From Bacteroidia bacterium (lineage in GTDB: Bacteria; Bacteroidota; Bacteroidia; Bacteroidales; Paludibacteraceae), in the NCBI GenBank assembly GCA_009930305.1, contig RZYM01000006.1:51062-115061 (forward strand): a DNA stretch of 64,000 bases, in the 5' to 3' direction. The notes beneath the pieces are model-generated. The model worked only from the letters and a program-made list of their open reading frames with translations, did not search any database and was not told where the DNA came from. Below, piece after piece: positions 63,903 through 64,000 of the stretch (its first letter is position 1; every line of letters starts with the position of its first letter). Made by a program: the position numbers and the translations under genes.

Positions 63903-64000
63903 GACTAGTCCTAAATAAGCGTTACAGTTTTTACTGCTTATTTTAATAGGACAAAGTTAATGTTTTTTAGAAGATTGTTTCAGGACTAGTCCTGAAACAA
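63903..64000. repeat. Palindromic repeat cluster at the right window edge
   Basis: GACTAGTCCT occurs at 63903 and inside a perfect 26-base palindrome at 63975-64000 (arms TTGTTTCAGGACT and AGTCCTGAAACAA). Between them GTCCTA-AATAAGC can pair with GCTTATT...TAGGAC. It may be a terminator region for the ABC-F gene or the end of a repeat or insertion element continuing outside the window. Confidence 0.6.

Overview
The window looks like chromosome of a low-GC member of the Bacteroidota, most likely order Bacteroidales. The evidence is a Bacteroidota-type promoter (TTTG or TTG, about 19-20 bases, then TAnnTTTG) in front of many genes, few Shine-Dalgarno sites, many lipobox signal peptides, TonB-dependent receptors, a bacterial geranylgeranylglyceryl phosphate synthase-type protein, a DUF4301 protein and an odd Bacteroidota-type PurF paralogue. 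I cannot name a genus.

Left part (1-15.3 kb, minus strand): a surface-polysaccharide locus. From its promoter near 15.3 kb it reads two Wza-like export lipoproteins, a Wzc-type tyrosine autokinase, two nucleotide-sugar dehydrogenases, an ATP-grasp ligase, an SDR epimerase, a membrane-anchored GT2 glycosyltransferase, a short DegT-like aminotransferase and two SMR/EamA proteins. After a 600-base gap come a WecE-type aminotransferase, a DUF6056 GT-C-like membrane protein and the start of a Wzm-like ABC exporter permease. Between the two dehydrogenases sits a four-helix-bundle (S23/IVP) gene flanked by inverted TGTGTAA-type repeats, which looks like a small mobile cassette.

Housekeeping (15.4-26.3 kb): pbp1A-malQ on the minus strand, a DEAD-box helicase on the plus strand, and purF-like-ffh-folD on the minus strand.

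Accessory island (about 26.7-49.3 kb, almost all plus strand): it starts with the left end of a truncated IS3/IS150-group element and stops at a second copy of the same 17-base IS terminus in the same orientation. It is a mosaic. (a) Broken genes at 27-28 kb. (b) An ArsR-controlled arsE/arsF/arsG/arsP-like organoarsenical or thiol-metal module that includes a rhodanese-porin fusion and a DGC-domain protein (28.2-33.2 kb). (c) A TonB receptor, lipoprotein and PepSY uptake operon (33.5-37.6 kb) behind a 55-base box that recurs almost unchanged at 37.6 kb before a broken TonB-receptor start. (d) A visibly more GC-rich operon (38.2-49.3 kb) with a methyltransferase, dPGM-type mutase, RND/MMPL exporter, LolA-like periplasmic carrier, outer-membrane barrel, a YbtPQ/IrtAB-like ABC pair, ZIP transporter, ICMT-like enzyme and SRPBCC protein. 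I read (d) as a candidate metal/metallophore or lipid trafficking system. This is the part of the window most likely to be undescribed.

Right part (49.3-64 kb): housekeeping again. It holds an LplT-PlsC-like fusion, lepA, nhaD, purB, an MsbA-like ABC exporter, a convergent DUF4301-glgB-GGGPS operon, an ABC-F ATPase with a degenerate second site, and a palindromic repeat cluster at the right edge. All calls come from reading the sequence and from family knowledge; no database search was possible.
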